Source: an uncultured Hyphomicrobiales bacterium (GTDB lineage Bacteria > Pseudomonadota > Alphaproteobacteria > Rhizobiales > Beijerinckiaceae). From it: a stretch of 64,000 nucleotides of DNA. The DNA is taken from contig CAIUWR010000049.1 in the NCBI GenBank assembly GCA_903902915.1, positions 135,676 through 199,675 of the forward strand, written 5' to 3'. How positions within the stretch are numbered: position 1 is the stretch's first letter; every line of letters begins with the position of its first letter. Below are positions 50,253-60,387 of the stretch, piece after piece. Position numbers and translations under genes: made by a program. The notes beneath the pieces were generated by a model that saw nothing but the letters and a program-made list of their open reading frames with translations, had not been told where the DNA came from and did not search any database.

Positions 50253-50957
50253 ATGACGGCGCAGGATCCTCACCCAGCAGCCACGGATCTGGCGGGCCTT
50301 CGCGATGTGCGCCAGCGCCTGAGCCGCGCCGCGCAGGATTGCGACCGCGATCCCGCAGGGATCACCTTGGTTTGTGTGTCCAAGACCTTTCCCGTGGAGG
50401 CCATCGCGCCCGTGCTGGCGGACGGCGAGCGGGTCTTCGGCGAAAACCGCGTGCAGGAAGCCCAGCGCAAATGGCCGGAGCTGCGGGCCGAATATCCCGA
50501 TCTGGAGCTTCACCTCATCGGTCCCTTGCAGACCAACAAGGTGCGCGAAGCCGTGCAGCTTTTCGACGTCATCGAGACCCTCGACCGTCCCAAGCTCGCC
50601 GAAGCGCTGGCCGCTGAAATGGCGAAGACTGGCAAGCGTCCCAAGCTTTATGTGGAGGTCAACACCGGCGCCGAGCCGCAGAAGGCGGGCGTGCCGCCAG
50701 CGGAGGCCGACGCCTTCATCAAGGATTGCCGCGAGCGGCTGGGCCTGACCATCGACGGGCTCATGTGCATTCCCCCCGAAGAGGGGCAGCGCTCGCCCCA
50801 TTTCGCGCTGCTGGCGCAGATCGCCAAGCGCAACAATATCCCGGTCCTGTCTATGGGCATGAGCGCGGATTTCGAACTCGCGGTGCAGCTGGGGGCGACC
50901 CATGTGCGGGTCGGCTCGGCCATCTTCGGCAAGCGGCCGCCGCTCGTCAGCGAATGA
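50253..50957 (+). CDS. YggS-family pyridoxal-phosphate-binding protein (PLPBP)
   Basis: A 234-aa TIM-barrel protein that carries PLP on a lysine in LVCVSKTFPVEAI and keeps PLP and amino-acid pools in balance; no enzymatic reaction is known. Family segments GENRVQEAQRKWPEL, LHLIGPLQTNKVREA and LSMGMSADFELAVQLGATHVRVGSAIFG are present. Its stop overlaps the stop of the convergent L,D-transpeptidase gene by 11 bases. Confidence 0.93.
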   Translation: MTAQDPHPAATDLAGLRDVRQRLSRAAQDCDRDPAGITLVCVSKTFPVEAIAPVLADGERVFGENRVQEAQRKWPELRAEYPDLELHLIGPLQTNKVREAVQLFDVIETLDRPKLAEALAAEMAKTGKRPKLYVEVNTGAEPQKAGVPPAEADAFIKDCRERLGLTIDGLMCIPPEEGQRSPHFALLAQIAKRNNIPVLSMGMSADFELAVQLGATHVRVGSAIFGKRPPLVSE

Positions 50958-51465
50958 TCATCACGCAATCGCGCGACAGGCGCGGCAGAAGGCGCAGCAT
51001 CTGCGCGCGCGCAATGGCGACGCAGCCCGCCGTGGGATCGTCGCCATTGCGCGTCAGGTGAAAGAAGATCGCGCTGCCATGCCCGCGCACGCGCGGCCGC
51101 TGGTTGTGGTCGAGAACAAGAACCACGTCATAAAGGCCGTCGCTGCGCGCGAGCTCTTCGTGGCGGGCGCGGGCGGGCAAGCGCAGGGGGCGGTTGTAAT
51201 TGGCGTCGCCCACGTCGTCGCACCAGCCCATATCAGCCTTGATGGGCCGCAGGCGCAGGTGGGCGCCGGGCAGGGGCGAGCGATCCTGCCGCCAATAGCC
51301 CCCCGTCAGGGCGAAGCGCCCGACGGGCGTCTTGCCGTCGCCTTCGCGTTTGCGTCGCGTCATGCCGCTGCGGCCGAGCGCGCAGGGGATGGTCAGCGCG
51401 CCCGCTTGCAGTCGTCCCGCGCTGAGACGTCCGGGCGAGCGGGTGACGATGAGGCGGCGAATCAA
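50947..51465 (-). CDS. L,D-transpeptidase (YkuD catalytic domain)
   Basis: A single YkuD-domain protein. The catalytic signature is split as usual: HGSAIFFHLTR supplies the His and DPTAGCVAIAR the nucleophilic Cys. The KREGDGKTPVGRFAL and WCDDVGDANYNRPLRLP segments mark the subgroup also called YafK/DUF-type L,D-transpeptidase. No signal peptide is evident. The start is uncertain: an ATG at 51573 would give 208 aa with an unrelated basic leader; I prefer TTG at 51465 (172 aa), where GAGGG lies four bases upstream and family similarity begins. Divergent from the response-regulator gene. Confidence 0.82.
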   Translation of the reverse strand: MIRRLIVTRSPGRLSAGRLQAGALTIPCALGRSGMTRRKREGDGKTPVGRFALTGGYWRQDRSPLPGAHLRLRPIKADMGWCDDVGDANYNRPLRLPARARHEELARSDGLYDVVLVLDHNQRPRVRGHGSAIFFHLTRNGDDPTAGCVAIARAQMLRLLPRLSRDCVMIIR

Positions 51466-51626
51466 GCCGCCCTCATGCCCGTTCAGCTTTGACGCTCGCC
51501 TCAGCCGCTTCAAATCACACCCATTTTCACGCGTCCCAGGTCGTTTTGACCGACGGCCCGGGGCAGAATACATTCAGCGCGCGCCGGATGCGAATGTTCG
51601 CGCTCGCCCCACCGGCAGGGATGATG

Positions 51627-52313
51627 ATGACCCAGACCCGTAAAATCCTGATCGCCGACGACGACTCCGAATTGCGTGGCGCGCTGGCGGAGCAATTGGC
51701 CTTGCATGAGGAGTTCCAGCCCGTTCAGGCGGAAGACGCGACGAAAGCGCTCGCCATGATCGGCTCGGAGCCTCCCGATCTTGTGATCATGGATGTCGGG
51801 CTGCCGGACATGGACGGGCGCGAAGCTGTGAAAATCATGCGGAAAGACGGGTTCAAAAACCCCGTCATCATGTTGACGGGTCAGGTTTCGGACGCGGACA
51901 CCGTGTTGGGCCTCGAGGCCGGCGCCAATGATTATGTGAGCAAGCCCTTTCGTTTTGCCGTCCTGCTGGCGCGTATCCGCGCGCATTTGCGGCAGCACGA
52001 AGCGAGCGAGGACGCTGTTTTCCGAATCGGCGACTACACTTTCCGTCCCGGTTCCAAAATGCTCGTCAGCGGCAAGGGCGGCAGGCTGCGGCTGACCGAG
52101 AAGGAGACGGCGATCCTGCGTTTTCTCCATCGCGCCGACCAGCAGGTTGTGAGCCGGGAAACGCTTTTACGGGAAGTCTGGGGATATAACGCCAATGTCA
52201 CCACGCATACGCTGGAGACCCACATCTATCGCCTTCGTCAGAAGATAGAAGCGGATCCGGCGGCCGCGCGGTTGCTGGTGACTGATTCGGGCGGATACAA
52301 GCTCCTGCACTGA
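51627..52313 (+). CDS. OmpR-family response regulator
   Basis: A 228-aa two-component regulator. Receiver domain: acidic pair ILIADDDSELR, phospho-acceptor Asp in LVIMDVGLPDMDG, Thr in IMLTGQ and Lys in YVSKPFRF; then a winged-helix domain ending HTLETHIYRLRQKIE and DSGGYKLL. No kinase gene is adjacent, so its partner is elsewhere. Three in-frame ATGs stand in a row; the third, at 51627, has GGCAGGG at proper spacing. It is followed after 10 bases by a cyclic-nucleotide-binding protein gene. Confidence 0.9.
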   Translation: MTQTRKILIADDDSELRGALAEQLALHEEFQPVQAEDATKALAMIGSEPPDLVIMDVGLPDMDGREAVKIMRKDGFKNPVIMLTGQVSDADTVLGLEAGANDYVSKPFRFAVLLARIRAHLRQHEASEDAVFRIGDYTFRPGSKMLVSGKGGRLRLTEKETAILRFLHRADQQVVSRETLLREVWGYNANVTTHTLETHIYRLRQKIEADPAAARLLVTDSGGYKLLH

Positions 52314-52323
52314 GGCGAATGAT

Positions 52324-52791
52324 ATGTCGATCGAGACAGATATCCGCAATCTGACGCAAATCCCGGTGTTCGGCATCCTGGATGAAGACGCGCGCCGCCT
52401 CATCGCCTTTGCGGCGGAAACGCGCATTTTGCGCGCCAGCGACATCCTGTTTCGTCGCGGCGATAAATCCGACTGCGCCTATGTCCTCACAAGCGGCGTC
52501 ATCGCGCTCGATGCGCGCGACGACGGGGCTGAGGCCATCCAGCTCTCGGCGCCCTTCACCCTCATTGGCGAATTGGCGCTGATCAGCGAAACCGAGCGCC
52601 CTTGCACGGCTGTCGCGCGTCAGCCCAGCACCGTGCTGAAAATTCCGCGCAGCCTCTTTCATCGCGTGCTCCGGGATTATCCCGCCAGCGCGCTGAACAT
52701 GCGCATCATGATGGAGATGCGGCTGGAGGGTCTGGTGGGCGAACTGAACAAGCTCGCCGAAAGCTGGAAAGTGGACGACCAGCCGCTGTAA
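52324..52791 (+). CDS. Cyclic-nucleotide-binding domain protein (no DNA-binding domain)
   Basis: A 155-aa protein that is essentially one cNMP-binding beta-barrel (IPVFGILDEDARRLIAF, RRGDKSDCAYVLTSGVIALD, LIGELALISETERPCTAVA) plus a C-terminal helix. The phosphate-binding GELAL...R-type cassette is recognisable. Unlike CRP/FNR it ends before any HTH, so it probably acts by protein contact, perhaps on the response regulator encoded just upstream. This pair followed by xthA is a recurring Rhizobiales arrangement; its function is not established. Confidence 0.88.
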   Translation: MSIETDIRNLTQIPVFGILDEDARRLIAFAAETRILRASDILFRRGDKSDCAYVLTSGVIALDARDDGAEAIQLSAPFTLIGELALISETERPCTAVARQPSTVLKIPRSLFHRVLRDYPASALNMRIMMEMRLEGLVGELNKLAESWKVDDQPL

Positions 52792-52837
52792 AGCGCCGTC
52801 CAGCGCAGCGCAGGCCGATCATGAAATGCGTCGCAAT

Positions 52838-53650
52838 CTAGTGATCGATATCGACCAGAACGGGCACATGGTCGGAGGGGCGCTCCCAGCCACGCGCTTC
52901 CTTCACCACCTCAATCCCACGAATGGAATTGACGAGCCTTTCGCTGGCCCAGACATGGTCAAGCCTGCGGCCCTTGTTGGCGCTTTCCCAATCGGGTGAG
53001 CGATAGCTCCACCAGGTGAAGAGACGTTCCTGCGCGGGCACGAAGCGGCGCATGGCGTCCACCCAGGGGCCCGCCTGCATGACGCCCGCGAGTTTCTCCG
53101 TTTCGATGGGCGTATGGCTGACGATCTTCAGCATGGATTTGTGGTTCCACACGTCGTTTTCGAGCGGCGCCACATTGAGGTCGCCCACGACGATCGCGTG
53201 ACCTTGCGCGAGATCCGGGCCCAGCCAGCCCGCCATCTCGTCGAGGAAAGCGAGCTTGTGCGCGAATTTCGGATTGGCGACAGGATCGGGTTCGTCGCCG
53301 CCGGCTGGCACATAGAAATTATGCACGGTGATCGCGTCACGCCCGGCTGTTCCTTCCGCGAAGGTCACCGCAATGTGGCGCGCATCGCCTTTCTCGCAAA
53401 ATTCGCGCTTGTCGACATTGATGAAGGGAAGACGCGAGGCGATGCAGACGCCGTGATAACCCTTCTGGCCGTTGATCGCGACATGGGGATAGCCGAGGCG
53501 CTTGAAATCGGCGGAGGGAAATTCCCCGTCCCGGCACTTGGTTTCCTGCAGGCAGATCACGTCAGGCTGAAAGCGTGTGACGAAATGCTCGATCAGCGGC
53601 ATGCGCAGCCGCACGGAATTGATGTTCCAGGTCGCGAGTTTGATGGCCAT
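52838..53650 (-). CDS. xthA: Exodeoxyribonuclease III
   Basis: A 270-aa AP endonuclease/3'-exonuclease of base-excision repair. Metal and catalytic residues are in ATWNINSVRLR (Asn), CLQETKCRDGEFP (Glu), VVGDLNVAP (Asp-Asn) and GRRLDHVWAS (Asp) with the C-terminal PSDHVPVLVDI (Asp-His). Converges with the cyclic-nucleotide-binding gene. Confidence 0.95.
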   Translation of the reverse strand: MAIKLATWNINSVRLRMPLIEHFVTRFQPDVICLQETKCRDGEFPSADFKRLGYPHVAINGQKGYHGVCIASRLPFINVDKREFCEKGDARHIAVTFAEGTAGRDAITVHNFYVPAGGDEPDPVANPKFAHKLAFLDEMAGWLGPDLAQGHAIVVGDLNVAPLENDVWNHKSMLKIVSHTPIETEKLAGVMQAGPWVDAMRRFVPAQERLFTWWSYRSPDWESANKGRRLDHVWASERLVNSIRGIEVVKEARGWERPSDHVPVLVDIDH

Positions 53651-53719
53651 GATGGATCCTGATCCTGATCAGGATGGTTCGCACAGCTGCAGGCAAGCTG
53701 CAAGCGGCGCTTGCGCTCG

Positions 53720-54469
53720 TCAGTTGAACCGGTCGGTGTTGATCTTGAACAGATCGCCGGGGGGCCGGGTTTTCAAATCCACATTCGCCAGGGAGACAAG
53801 GGTCTCGTAGCCTTGCGGGTCGATCACGGTCCATTGCTTCAGCGCCGAGGTCTGCGCGTCGAAGACGAGCGTCAGGCGGGACACGCCGCCGAAGGTGGCC
53901 CGGTCCTCGAGCGAGATCGTGGTTGATTTGGCGTCCAAAAGCACGCCCAGGATTTTGGTGTCGCGCGCCATGTCGATCTGCTCCTTGAGCAGAAATTTCA
54001 GCGGCGTCTGGCTGATGAAATAGACATCCTGCGTGGCGAGCCGCCGGTCGCGCACGGCGACGGACGTTCCGTCGGCGATGATTTCCAGCGTGGCGGGGCT
54101 GGCGTATTCGAAGCGCAGGCGTCCGGGCTTGAGCACATAGAGCGTGCCCTCCGTGCGCTTGCCGTCCGCGCCGATCTGCACGAAATCGCTGACCATGGTG
54201 GGGCTGGAATTGAACCAGGCGTTGGCCCGGTCGACGGCGGTGGCCGCATCCATCGTCGGCGCCTTGGGCGGCGCGGCGTTCTTGCTGATGGCGGTCGCCG
54301 CAGGCGCGGCGGAAGGCGTTGGCGCCGCCGCGAGGGCGGGCGGCGATCCGCCAAGCGAGGCGGGCCGGGGAGGCGGCAGGGGAATCGGCGCGCCTTGCGC
54401 CTGCGCCAGCGAAGCCGTCGCCTGAAGCGTGAGGGCGAAACAACCGGCGAGAAGGAAGCCAAAGCGCAT
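53720..54469 (-). CDS. lolA: Outer-membrane lipoprotein carrier protein LolA
   Basis: A 249-aa periplasmic carrier that shuttles lipoproteins to the outer membrane. A signal peptide (MRFGFLLAGCFALTLQATASLAQA) is followed by an unusually long Pro/Ala-rich linker to about residue 70, then the LolA beta-barrel (RANAWFNSSPTMVSDFVQIG, GRLRFEYASPATLEIIADG, TPLKFLLKE). Placed between ftsK and xthA, the standard rhizobial order. Confidence 0.93.
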   Translation of the reverse strand: MRFGFLLAGCFALTLQATASLAQAQGAPIPLPPPRPASLGGSPPALAAAPTPSAAPAATAISKNAAPPKAPTMDAATAVDRANAWFNSSPTMVSDFVQIGADGKRTEGTLYVLKPGRLRFEYASPATLEIIADGTSVAVRDRRLATQDVYFISQTPLKFLLKEQIDMARDTKILGVLLDAKSTTISLEDRATFGGVSRLTLVFDAQTSALKQWTVIDPQGYETLVSLANVDLKTRPPGDLFKINTDRFN

Positions 54470-54546
54470 GCATAACTCGCAAAGAGATCAGGACCGGGCG
54501 CCGGGATAGCGGTGACCTATGGCTATTATTGGACCACGCCCGCGCG

Positions 54547-57093
54547 TCAATCGTCCCGGGCGGGGTCAAAGGCGCCGCGATCGACGCCGCCGCCCACCAG
54601 AATCTCCCGCTTGCCGGCGTGATTCGCAGCGCCCACCACGCCTTCGCGCTCCATCCGCTCCACCAGCGACGCGGCCTTGTTGTAGCCAACAGACAGGCGA
54701 CGCTGAATATAACTGGTCGAACATTTCCGGTCGCGCAGCACGATGGCGACCGCGCGGTCGTAAAGATCGCCGGATTCTTCCGCGTCCATCGAACCGGCGG
54801 CCGGTCCCTCGCCCTCGCCGCCCTCGCCATCTTCGTCGAGGGTGATGGCGTCCAGATATTCCGGCTGCCCCTGCATCTTGAGATGGGCGACCACCTTCTC
54901 GACCTCATTATCCGACACGAAGGGGCCATGCACGCGCGAGATGCGCCCGCCGCCCGCCATATAGAGCATGTCGCCCTGGCCCAGCAGCTGTTCGGCGCCC
55001 TGCTCGCCCAGAATGGTGCGGCTGTCGATTTTCGACGTCACCTGGAAGGAGATGCGGGTGGGGAAGTTCGCCTTGATCGTGCCCGTGATCACATCCACCG
55101 AGGGACGCTGCGTCGCCATGATCAGATGAATGCCCGCCGCGCGCGCCATCTGCGCCAGACGCTGGATCGCGCCTTCGATGTCCTTGCCCGCGACCATCAT
55201 CAGGTCGGCCATCTCGTCCACGATCACCACGATGAAGGGCAGGACCGACAGGTCCATCTTCTCCTGTTCGTAGATCGCCTCGCCGGTCTCCCGGTCATAG
55301 CCGGTCTGCACCGTGCGGTTGATGATCTCGCCCTTGGCGGCGGCCTCGGTGACGCGGGCGTTGAAGCCGTCGATGTTGCGCACGCCGAGCTTCGACATTT
55401 TCTTGTAGCGGTCCTCCATCTCGCGCACCGCCCATTTGAGCGCGACGACGGCCTTTTTCGGGTCGGTCACGACGGGGGTGAGCAGATGGGGAATGCCGTC
55501 ATAGACGGACAGTTCGAGCATCTTGGGATCGACCATGATCAGGCGGCACTCTTCGGGCTTCAGCCGATAGAGCAGCGACAGGATCATGGTGTTGATGGCG
55601 ACGGATTTGCCCGAGCCCGTGGTGCCCGCCACCAACAGATGGGGCATGCGCGCCAGATCGACGATGACAGGCTCGCCGCCGATGGTCTTGCCCAGCGCGA
55701 TGGGGAGCTTGCTCTTCGATTTTTCGAAATCCTCGGAGGCCAGCAATTCGCGCAGGAACACGGTCTCGCGCTTCTGGTTGGGCAGTTCGACGCCGATGGC
55801 GTTGCGGCCCTGCACCACGGCCACGCGGGCGGAGATGGCGGACATGGAGCGGGCGATGTCGTCGGCCAGACCAATCACGCGGGAAGATTTGATGCCGGGC
55901 GCGGGCTCGAGTTCGTAGAGCGTCACCACGGGACCGGGGCGCACGTTGATGATCTCGCCCTTCACGCCGAAATCGTCGAGCACGCCTTCCAGCAGGCGGG
56001 CGTTCTGCTCCAGCGCATCTTCGGAAATCTTCGTGACCGCCTGTTTGCGCGCCTCCGACAGGAACATCAGCGCGGGCAGCTCATAGGCGTTGCGGTCGAG
56101 GAAGGAGGGTTGCGATTCGCGCACGCTGCGCCGTCCGGTCTTGAGCGCGGGGGCGGGGGGCGTGATCTTGACCGCATGGTTGGCGACCTCCAACCCGTCC
56201 AACCCGTCATGATCTTCGTCATCTTCGTCCGGCGGGGCGGGGGCGAGCTTCGCGGCCTTGCGGGCGGGCTCGGCGGGCGCGGGCGCCTCCGGCTCGTCAA
56301 AGCGCGGTTCGCGGCGGACGCGCATGCGGCGCTCCGCCAGCGCAGGCGCCGCCTTGTCGACTGGCCGCAAGCTGGCGACCCAGCGTCCGAGCGTGGCGCT
56401 GAGACTCAGAAAGCCATGGATCGCCGCGCCGATGGCCACGAGGAAGAAGCCCGGCTCTCCCGCTGCGTCGTCATCCTCGCTGGCGTGGGAGCGGGCCGAA
56501 AGTTCGCCGTCTTCATCGGCGCCCTGTTCGTCCTGGATGAAGAATCCGGAGGAGGCCGAGAGGGACAGGAGCGCCGTCACCGCTGCGATGAGGCCGCTCA
56601 ACACCATGATGGGGCCAAAGCCGCCGGAGACCTTGCGCGGCAAGGTGAGGATGGCGTCGCCGATCACGCCGCCAAGTCCGCTGGGCAGAGGCCAGCGGTC
56701 CGTGACGGGCAGCAGGGATGCGAAAGCCGCAGCGAATCCGACGCCGACGATCCACAGGAGGAGGCGCAAGCGCAGGCGCTCCAGCTTGCGATGGGTGACC
56801 AGACGCCAGCCCCAGAAGCTGAGCGGCACAAGAATGGCGGTCGCCGCCACGCCCACCATCTGCATGGTCAGGTCCGCCGCCATGGCGCCCGCGCCGCCAA
56901 GAAGATTGCGCACAGGCCCGGACGTGGCGTGATTGAAGCTGGGATCCTGAACCGACCATGTCAGGAAAGCCGCCGCAAGGCCCCCCGCCACGACAAGCAG
57001 GAGAAGCCCGCAGAACTCCGCCAGCCGCTTCCCGAGGAAGTAGCGTATGGGCTCAGGAATATGGTCCATCGTCGAGGAGGCTGACATCCGCAT
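54547..57093 (-). CDS. ftsK: DNA translocase FtsK
   Basis: An 848-aa septal DNA pump. About four N-terminal transmembrane helices (first: [18 protein letters not shown]) are followed by a short acidic/proline linker (about residues 200-320) and the motor: Walker [16 protein letters not shown], Walker [13 protein letters not shown]. The C-terminal gamma domain ([21 protein letters not shown]) reads KOPS sites and activates XerCD. A long antisense frame exists but is a codon-bias shadow. Confidence 0.96.
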   Translation of the reverse strand: MRMSASSTMDHIPEPIRYFLGKRLAEFCGLLLLVVAGGLAAAFLTWSVQDPSFNHATSGPVRNLLGGAGAMAADLTMQMVGVAATAILVPLSFWGWRLVTHRKLERLRLRLLLWIVGVGFAAAFASLLPVTDRWPLPSGLGGVIGDAILTLPRKVSGGFGPIMVLSGLIAAVTALLSLSASSGFFIQDEQGADEDGELSARSHASEDDDAAGEPGFFLVAIGAAIHGFLSLSATLGRWVASLRPVDKAAPALAERRMRVRREPRFDEPEAPAPAEPARKAAKLAPAPPDEDDEDHDGLDGLEVANHAVKITPPAPALKTGRRSVRESQPSFLDRNAYELPALMFLSEARKQAVTKISEDALEQNARLLEGVLDDFGVKGEIINVRPGPVVTLYELEPAPGIKSSRVIGLADDIARSMSAISARVAVVQGRNAIGVELPNQKRETVFLRELLASEDFEKSKSKLPIALGKTIGGEPVIVDLARMPHLLVAGTTGSGKSVAINTMILSLLYRLKPEECRLIMVDPKMLELSVYDGIPHLLTPVVTDPKKAVVALKWAVREMEDRYKKMSKLGVRNIDGFNARVTEAAAKGEIINRTVQTGYDRETGEAIYEQEKMDLSVLPFIVVIVDEMADLMMVAGKDIEGAIQRLAQMARAAGIHLIMATQRPSVDVITGTIKANFPTRISFQVTSKIDSRTILGEQGAEQLLGQGDMLYMAGGGRISRVHGPFVSDNEVEKVVAHLKMQGQPEYLDAITLDEDGEGGEGEGPAAGSMDAEESGDLYDRAVAIVLRDRKCSTSYIQRRLSVGYNKAASLVERMEREGVVGAANHAGKREILVGGGVDRGAFDPARDD

Positions 57094-57191
57094 TTACGTT
57101 CGCCGCGAGGGCATCGCGCCCCGTCATCAAACTAGAGGCGGGCGGTTAATGGCCGCTTAACCCTGGAATTCCAGCCCTCGGGAATGCAATG

Positions 57192-57216
57192 AAAAACGGC
57201 GCCCGAAGGCGCCGTT
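57192..57216 (-). terminator. Intrinsic terminator downstream of amtB
   Basis: On the minus strand a 9-bp perfect stem (AACGGCGCC / GGCGCCGTT) closes a UUCG loop and runs into TTTCATT, about 36 bases after the amtB stop. A strong rho-independent terminator for the glnK-amtB unit. Confidence 0.85.
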
Positions 57217-57251
57217 CGTCGTCATCTGGAAGGACTTGCGTCCGACTTGGA

Positions 57252-58772
57252 TCACATGTTGTACGCGCGCTCGCCGTGCTCGGCGACGTCGAGGCCTTCG
57301 CGCTCGGCGTCGAGGGGAACACGCAGGCCGACGATCAGATCAACGATCTTGTAGAGGATCGCCGAACCGATGCCCGACCACAGGAGGGTGTAGAGAACCG
57401 CCTTCACCTGGATCATGACCTGAGTGGCCATCACATAGTCGCCAGGAGCGCCAGCGCCGGGCTTGATCGAGTAGTCGGTCAGGCCAACGCCGCCCAGAGC
57501 CGGGGAGACGAGGATGCCGGTCGCGATGGCGCCGATGATGCCGCCGATGCAATGGACGCCGAAGACGTCGAGCGCATCGTCATAGCCGAGCTTGTTCTTC
57601 ACGGTGGAGACGAAGAACAGGCAGGCGGGGCTGACGAGCAGGCCCAGAACCAGCGAACCCATGGGGCCAGCAAAGCCGGAGGCCGGGGTGACGGCCACGA
57701 GGCCGGCGACGGCGCCCGAGACCATGCCGAGCAGGGAGGGCTTGCCCTTGGTGGCCCATTCCACGAACAGCCAGGACATGGCGGCCGCGGCGGTGGCGAC
57801 GAAGGTGTTCACGAAGGCCAGAGCCGTCGTGCCGTTGGCTTCGAGGTTCGAGCCAGCGTTGAAGCCGAACCAGCCGACCCACAGGAGGGAAGCGCCGATC
57901 ATGGTCATGGTCAGCGAGTGGGGAGGCATGGCTTCCTTGCCATAACCAACGCGCTTGCCGAGCATCAGGCAGCCCACCAGACCGGCGATGCCGGCGTTGA
58001 TGTGAACGACCGTGCCGCCAGCGAAGTCGAGCGCGCCGAGCTGGAAGAGATAGCCAGCATTGGCGTTCACGGCGTCGAGAGCGTCCTGCGCCGTCTTCTT
58101 GGCGGCGTCGTCAGTGGCGGCGGCGAGAGCCTTGGCTGCGTCGCCAATGGCGTCCGGACCCTGCCAGAACCAGACCGAGTGAGCGATCGGGAAATAGACC
58201 AGGATGACCCAGAGGGTGACGAAGAGGAGCACGGCCGAGAACTTGATGCGCTCGGCGAAGGCGCCCACGATCAGCGCCGGCGTGATGCAGGCGAAGGTCA
58301 TCTGGAAGGCCATATAGGCGAATTCAGGAACGACGACGCCGTTCGAGAAGGTCGCGGAGGTTGAGTCAGGCGTGATGCCCGACAGGAACACGCGCGAGAA
58401 GCCGCCGACGAAGGGGTTCAGCGCGCCCGAACCTTCGGTGAAGGCGAGAGAATAACCGAACAGAACCCAGATGACCGACACGAGCGAAACGATCATGAAG
58501 ACCTGCGTCAGCACCGACAGCATGTTCTTGCTGCGCACGAGGCCGCCGTAGAACAGCGCGAGGCCGGGGATCGACATCATCAACACGAGGGCGGTCGAGA
58601 TCAGCAGCCAGGCCGTGTCGCCCTTGTTGGCGACGGGAGCGACGACAGCGGCGGCTTCAGTGGCGGCCGCAGCGGCCTCCTCGGCGAAGGCCACGCCCGC
58701 CGTTGCGGCGGTGGCCATGAGAGCGAGAGCGGCCGATTTGGCGACGCTCCCGAAGGATGGACGGTTCATCAT
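57252..58772 (-). CDS. amtB: Ammonium transporter (Amt)
   Basis: A 506-aa Amt channel. A signal-peptide-like leader and Ala-rich stretch (MNRPSFGSVAKSAALALMA) precede eleven membrane helices; DTAWLLISTALVLMMSIPGLALFYGGLVR is the first core helix, and DFAGGTVVHINAGIAGLVG contains the first pore His with FGVHCIGGIIGAIATG the second. The start has AGGAG seven bases upstream. It lies 29 bases after glnK, the conserved pair in which GlnK plugs AmtB when nitrogen is plentiful. Confidence 0.96.
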   Translation of the reverse strand: MMNRPSFGSVAKSAALALMATAATAGVAFAEEAAAAATEAAAVVAPVANKGDTAWLLISTALVLMMSIPGLALFYGGLVRSKNMLSVLTQVFMIVSLVSVIWVLFGYSLAFTEGSGALNPFVGGFSRVFLSGITPDSTSATFSNGVVVPEFAYMAFQMTFACITPALIVGAFAERIKFSAVLLFVTLWVILVYFPIAHSVWFWQGPDAIGDAAKALAAATDDAAKKTAQDALDAVNANAGYLFQLGALDFAGGTVVHINAGIAGLVGCLMLGKRVGYGKEAMPPHSLTMTMIGASLLWVGWFGFNAGSNLEANGTTALAFVNTFVATAAAAMSWLFVEWATKGKPSLLGMVSGAVAGLVAVTPASGFAGPMGSLVLGLLVSPACLFFVSTVKNKLGYDDALDVFGVHCIGGIIGAIATGILVSPALGGVGLTDYSIKPGAGAPGDYVMATQVMIQVKAVLYTLLWSGIGSAILYKIVDLIVGLRVPLDAEREGLDVAEHGERAYNM

Positions 58773-58801
58773 CTGTATACTCCTGAAAGAAACGGGAAAA
58801 C

Positions 58802-59188
<387 letters not shown>

Positions 59189-59237
59189 TCACGCCCGTCG
59201 CGGAAGAACGCCCCGCGCCAAGGCTCAGGGGGTCTGT

Positions 59238-59254
59238 AAACAAAGGCCGTGCCA
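59238..59254 (-). promoter_or_regulatory. Sigma-54-like promoter upstream of glnK
   Basis: Read on the minus strand, TGGCACGGCCTTTGTTT has GG and GT exactly ten bases apart, against the consensus TGGCACG-N4-TTGCA; only the -12 GC is changed to GT. It points toward glnK. NtrC-sigma-54 control of glnK-amtB is the rule in proteobacteria, which supports the call. Confidence 0.6.
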
Positions 59255-59298
59255 AGCCGACTTGAAGCGACGCCATAAGCAGAATCAGGAAGAGTCGA

Positions 59299-59336
59299 TT
59301 GCAAAATAGGTGTGTATATCGGCCCTATTTGTGCAA
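59299..59336. promoter_or_regulatory. Imperfect dyad upstream of glnK
   Basis: TTGCAAAATAGG at 59299-59310 mirrors CCTATTTGTGCAA at 59324-59336 with one extra base. It lies 45-80 bases upstream of the sigma-54-like site, the usual place for an enhancer protein such as NtrC, though it does not closely match the GCAC/GTGC NtrC consensus. A second, perfect 7-bp repeat (CTGCATA / TATGCAG) follows at 59361-59379. Confidence 0.35.
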
Positions 59337-59389
59337 TTGCCGCGTAAATAAGCAAATGATCTGCATATTATTTATGCAGTCTTTGGGAG

Positions 59390-60271
59390 CTATCGCGCTG
59401 GCTTATCAAGCCGACGGCGGATCAAGCCCTCTTGAACCACGGAGGCGACCAGGCGTCCGTCCCGGGAAAACAGGTTGCCGCGCGCCAGACCCCGGCCTCC
59501 GGTGGCGTTGGGGCTATCTTGCGCATAGAGCAGCCAGTCGTCGGCGCGGAACGGCCTGTGAAACCAGAGGGCGTGATCGAGGCTTGCGCCCTGAATGTCA
59601 TCATCGAACACCGAGCGTTGATGTTTCACCAGCGCCGTATCGAGCAATGTCATATCGGACAGCCAGGCCAGAACGGCGCGGTGAATGGCCGGATCGTCCG
59701 GCAATCTGGCGCTGGCCCGCATCCAGATGTTCTGATGGGAGGAGAGCGGGGCGCGCCCATCCTTGCCGTAATATCGCGAGAGATCGACCGGGCGCATCTC
59801 GATGGGGCGCTCCTGCGCGAAATAGCGCTGCACGGCGGTCGGCATGATCCGGGGGAAGGCTTCCGCCATTTGCGCCGGGCTCATCAGCGTGTCGGGGTCG
59901 GGCGCCTCGGGCATGGCCAGCGCGTGTTCAAGGCCGGGCTGTTCGGCGTGAAACGAGGCGGTGAGCGTGAAGATCGTCCGTCCTTGCTGGATCGCCGAGC
60001 AGCGCCGGGTGGCGAAGCTGACGCCATCGCGCAATCGCTCCACCTCATAGAGGATGGGCGTCGTCGGCTCGCCGGGCAGCAGGAAATAGCCATGCAGGGA
60101 GTGCGGCGCGCGCTCTTCAACCGTGCGGGAGGCGGCGACGAGCGCCTGCGCGACGAGCTGCCCACCGAAAACCCGTTTGCGGCTCGCCTGCGGGTTGTGC
60201 CCGCGAAAGCTGTTCTCCCCGATCTGTTCGGGATCAAGGATGGCGAGGAGTTTCGCGATGGTTGCGGACAT
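59390..60271 (-). CDS. tesB: Acyl-CoA thioesterase II
   Basis: A 293-aa double-hotdog thioesterase that releases free fatty acids from acyl-CoA. Family segments are FRGHNPQASRKRVFGGQLVAQAL near the N-terminus, HSLHGYFLLPGEPTTPILYEVERLRDG, and the C-terminal SLDHALWFHRPFRADDWLLY and GRGLARGNLFSRDGRLVASVVQEG, with the catalytic Asp-Gln/Thr region. Normal length. Confidence 0.95.
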   Translation of the reverse strand: MSATIAKLLAILDPEQIGENSFRGHNPQASRKRVFGGQLVAQALVAASRTVEERAPHSLHGYFLLPGEPTTPILYEVERLRDGVSFATRRCSAIQQGRTIFTLTASFHAEQPGLEHALAMPEAPDPDTLMSPAQMAEAFPRIMPTAVQRYFAQERPIEMRPVDLSRYYGKDGRAPLSSHQNIWMRASARLPDDPAIHRAVLAWLSDMTLLDTALVKHQRSVFDDDIQGASLDHALWFHRPFRADDWLLYAQDSPNATGGRGLARGNLFSRDGRLVASVVQEGLIRRRLDKPAR

Positions 60272-60387
60272 CAGGGGCTCTGGAAGGCGAGAAGCGCCCT
60301 CACCTGAGCATAACCGGAGCGGGCGTCAAGCCTGCATCCCGGCCCCGGCGGAAAGGCGCCGAACGACGTCCCTGCATGATGCCGAGG

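Noticed and set aside
54529..57084. 851-codon plus-strand frame covering ftsK
   Set aside because: No family features and a composition typical of antisense GC-rich frames; ftsK is unmistakable on the minus strand.
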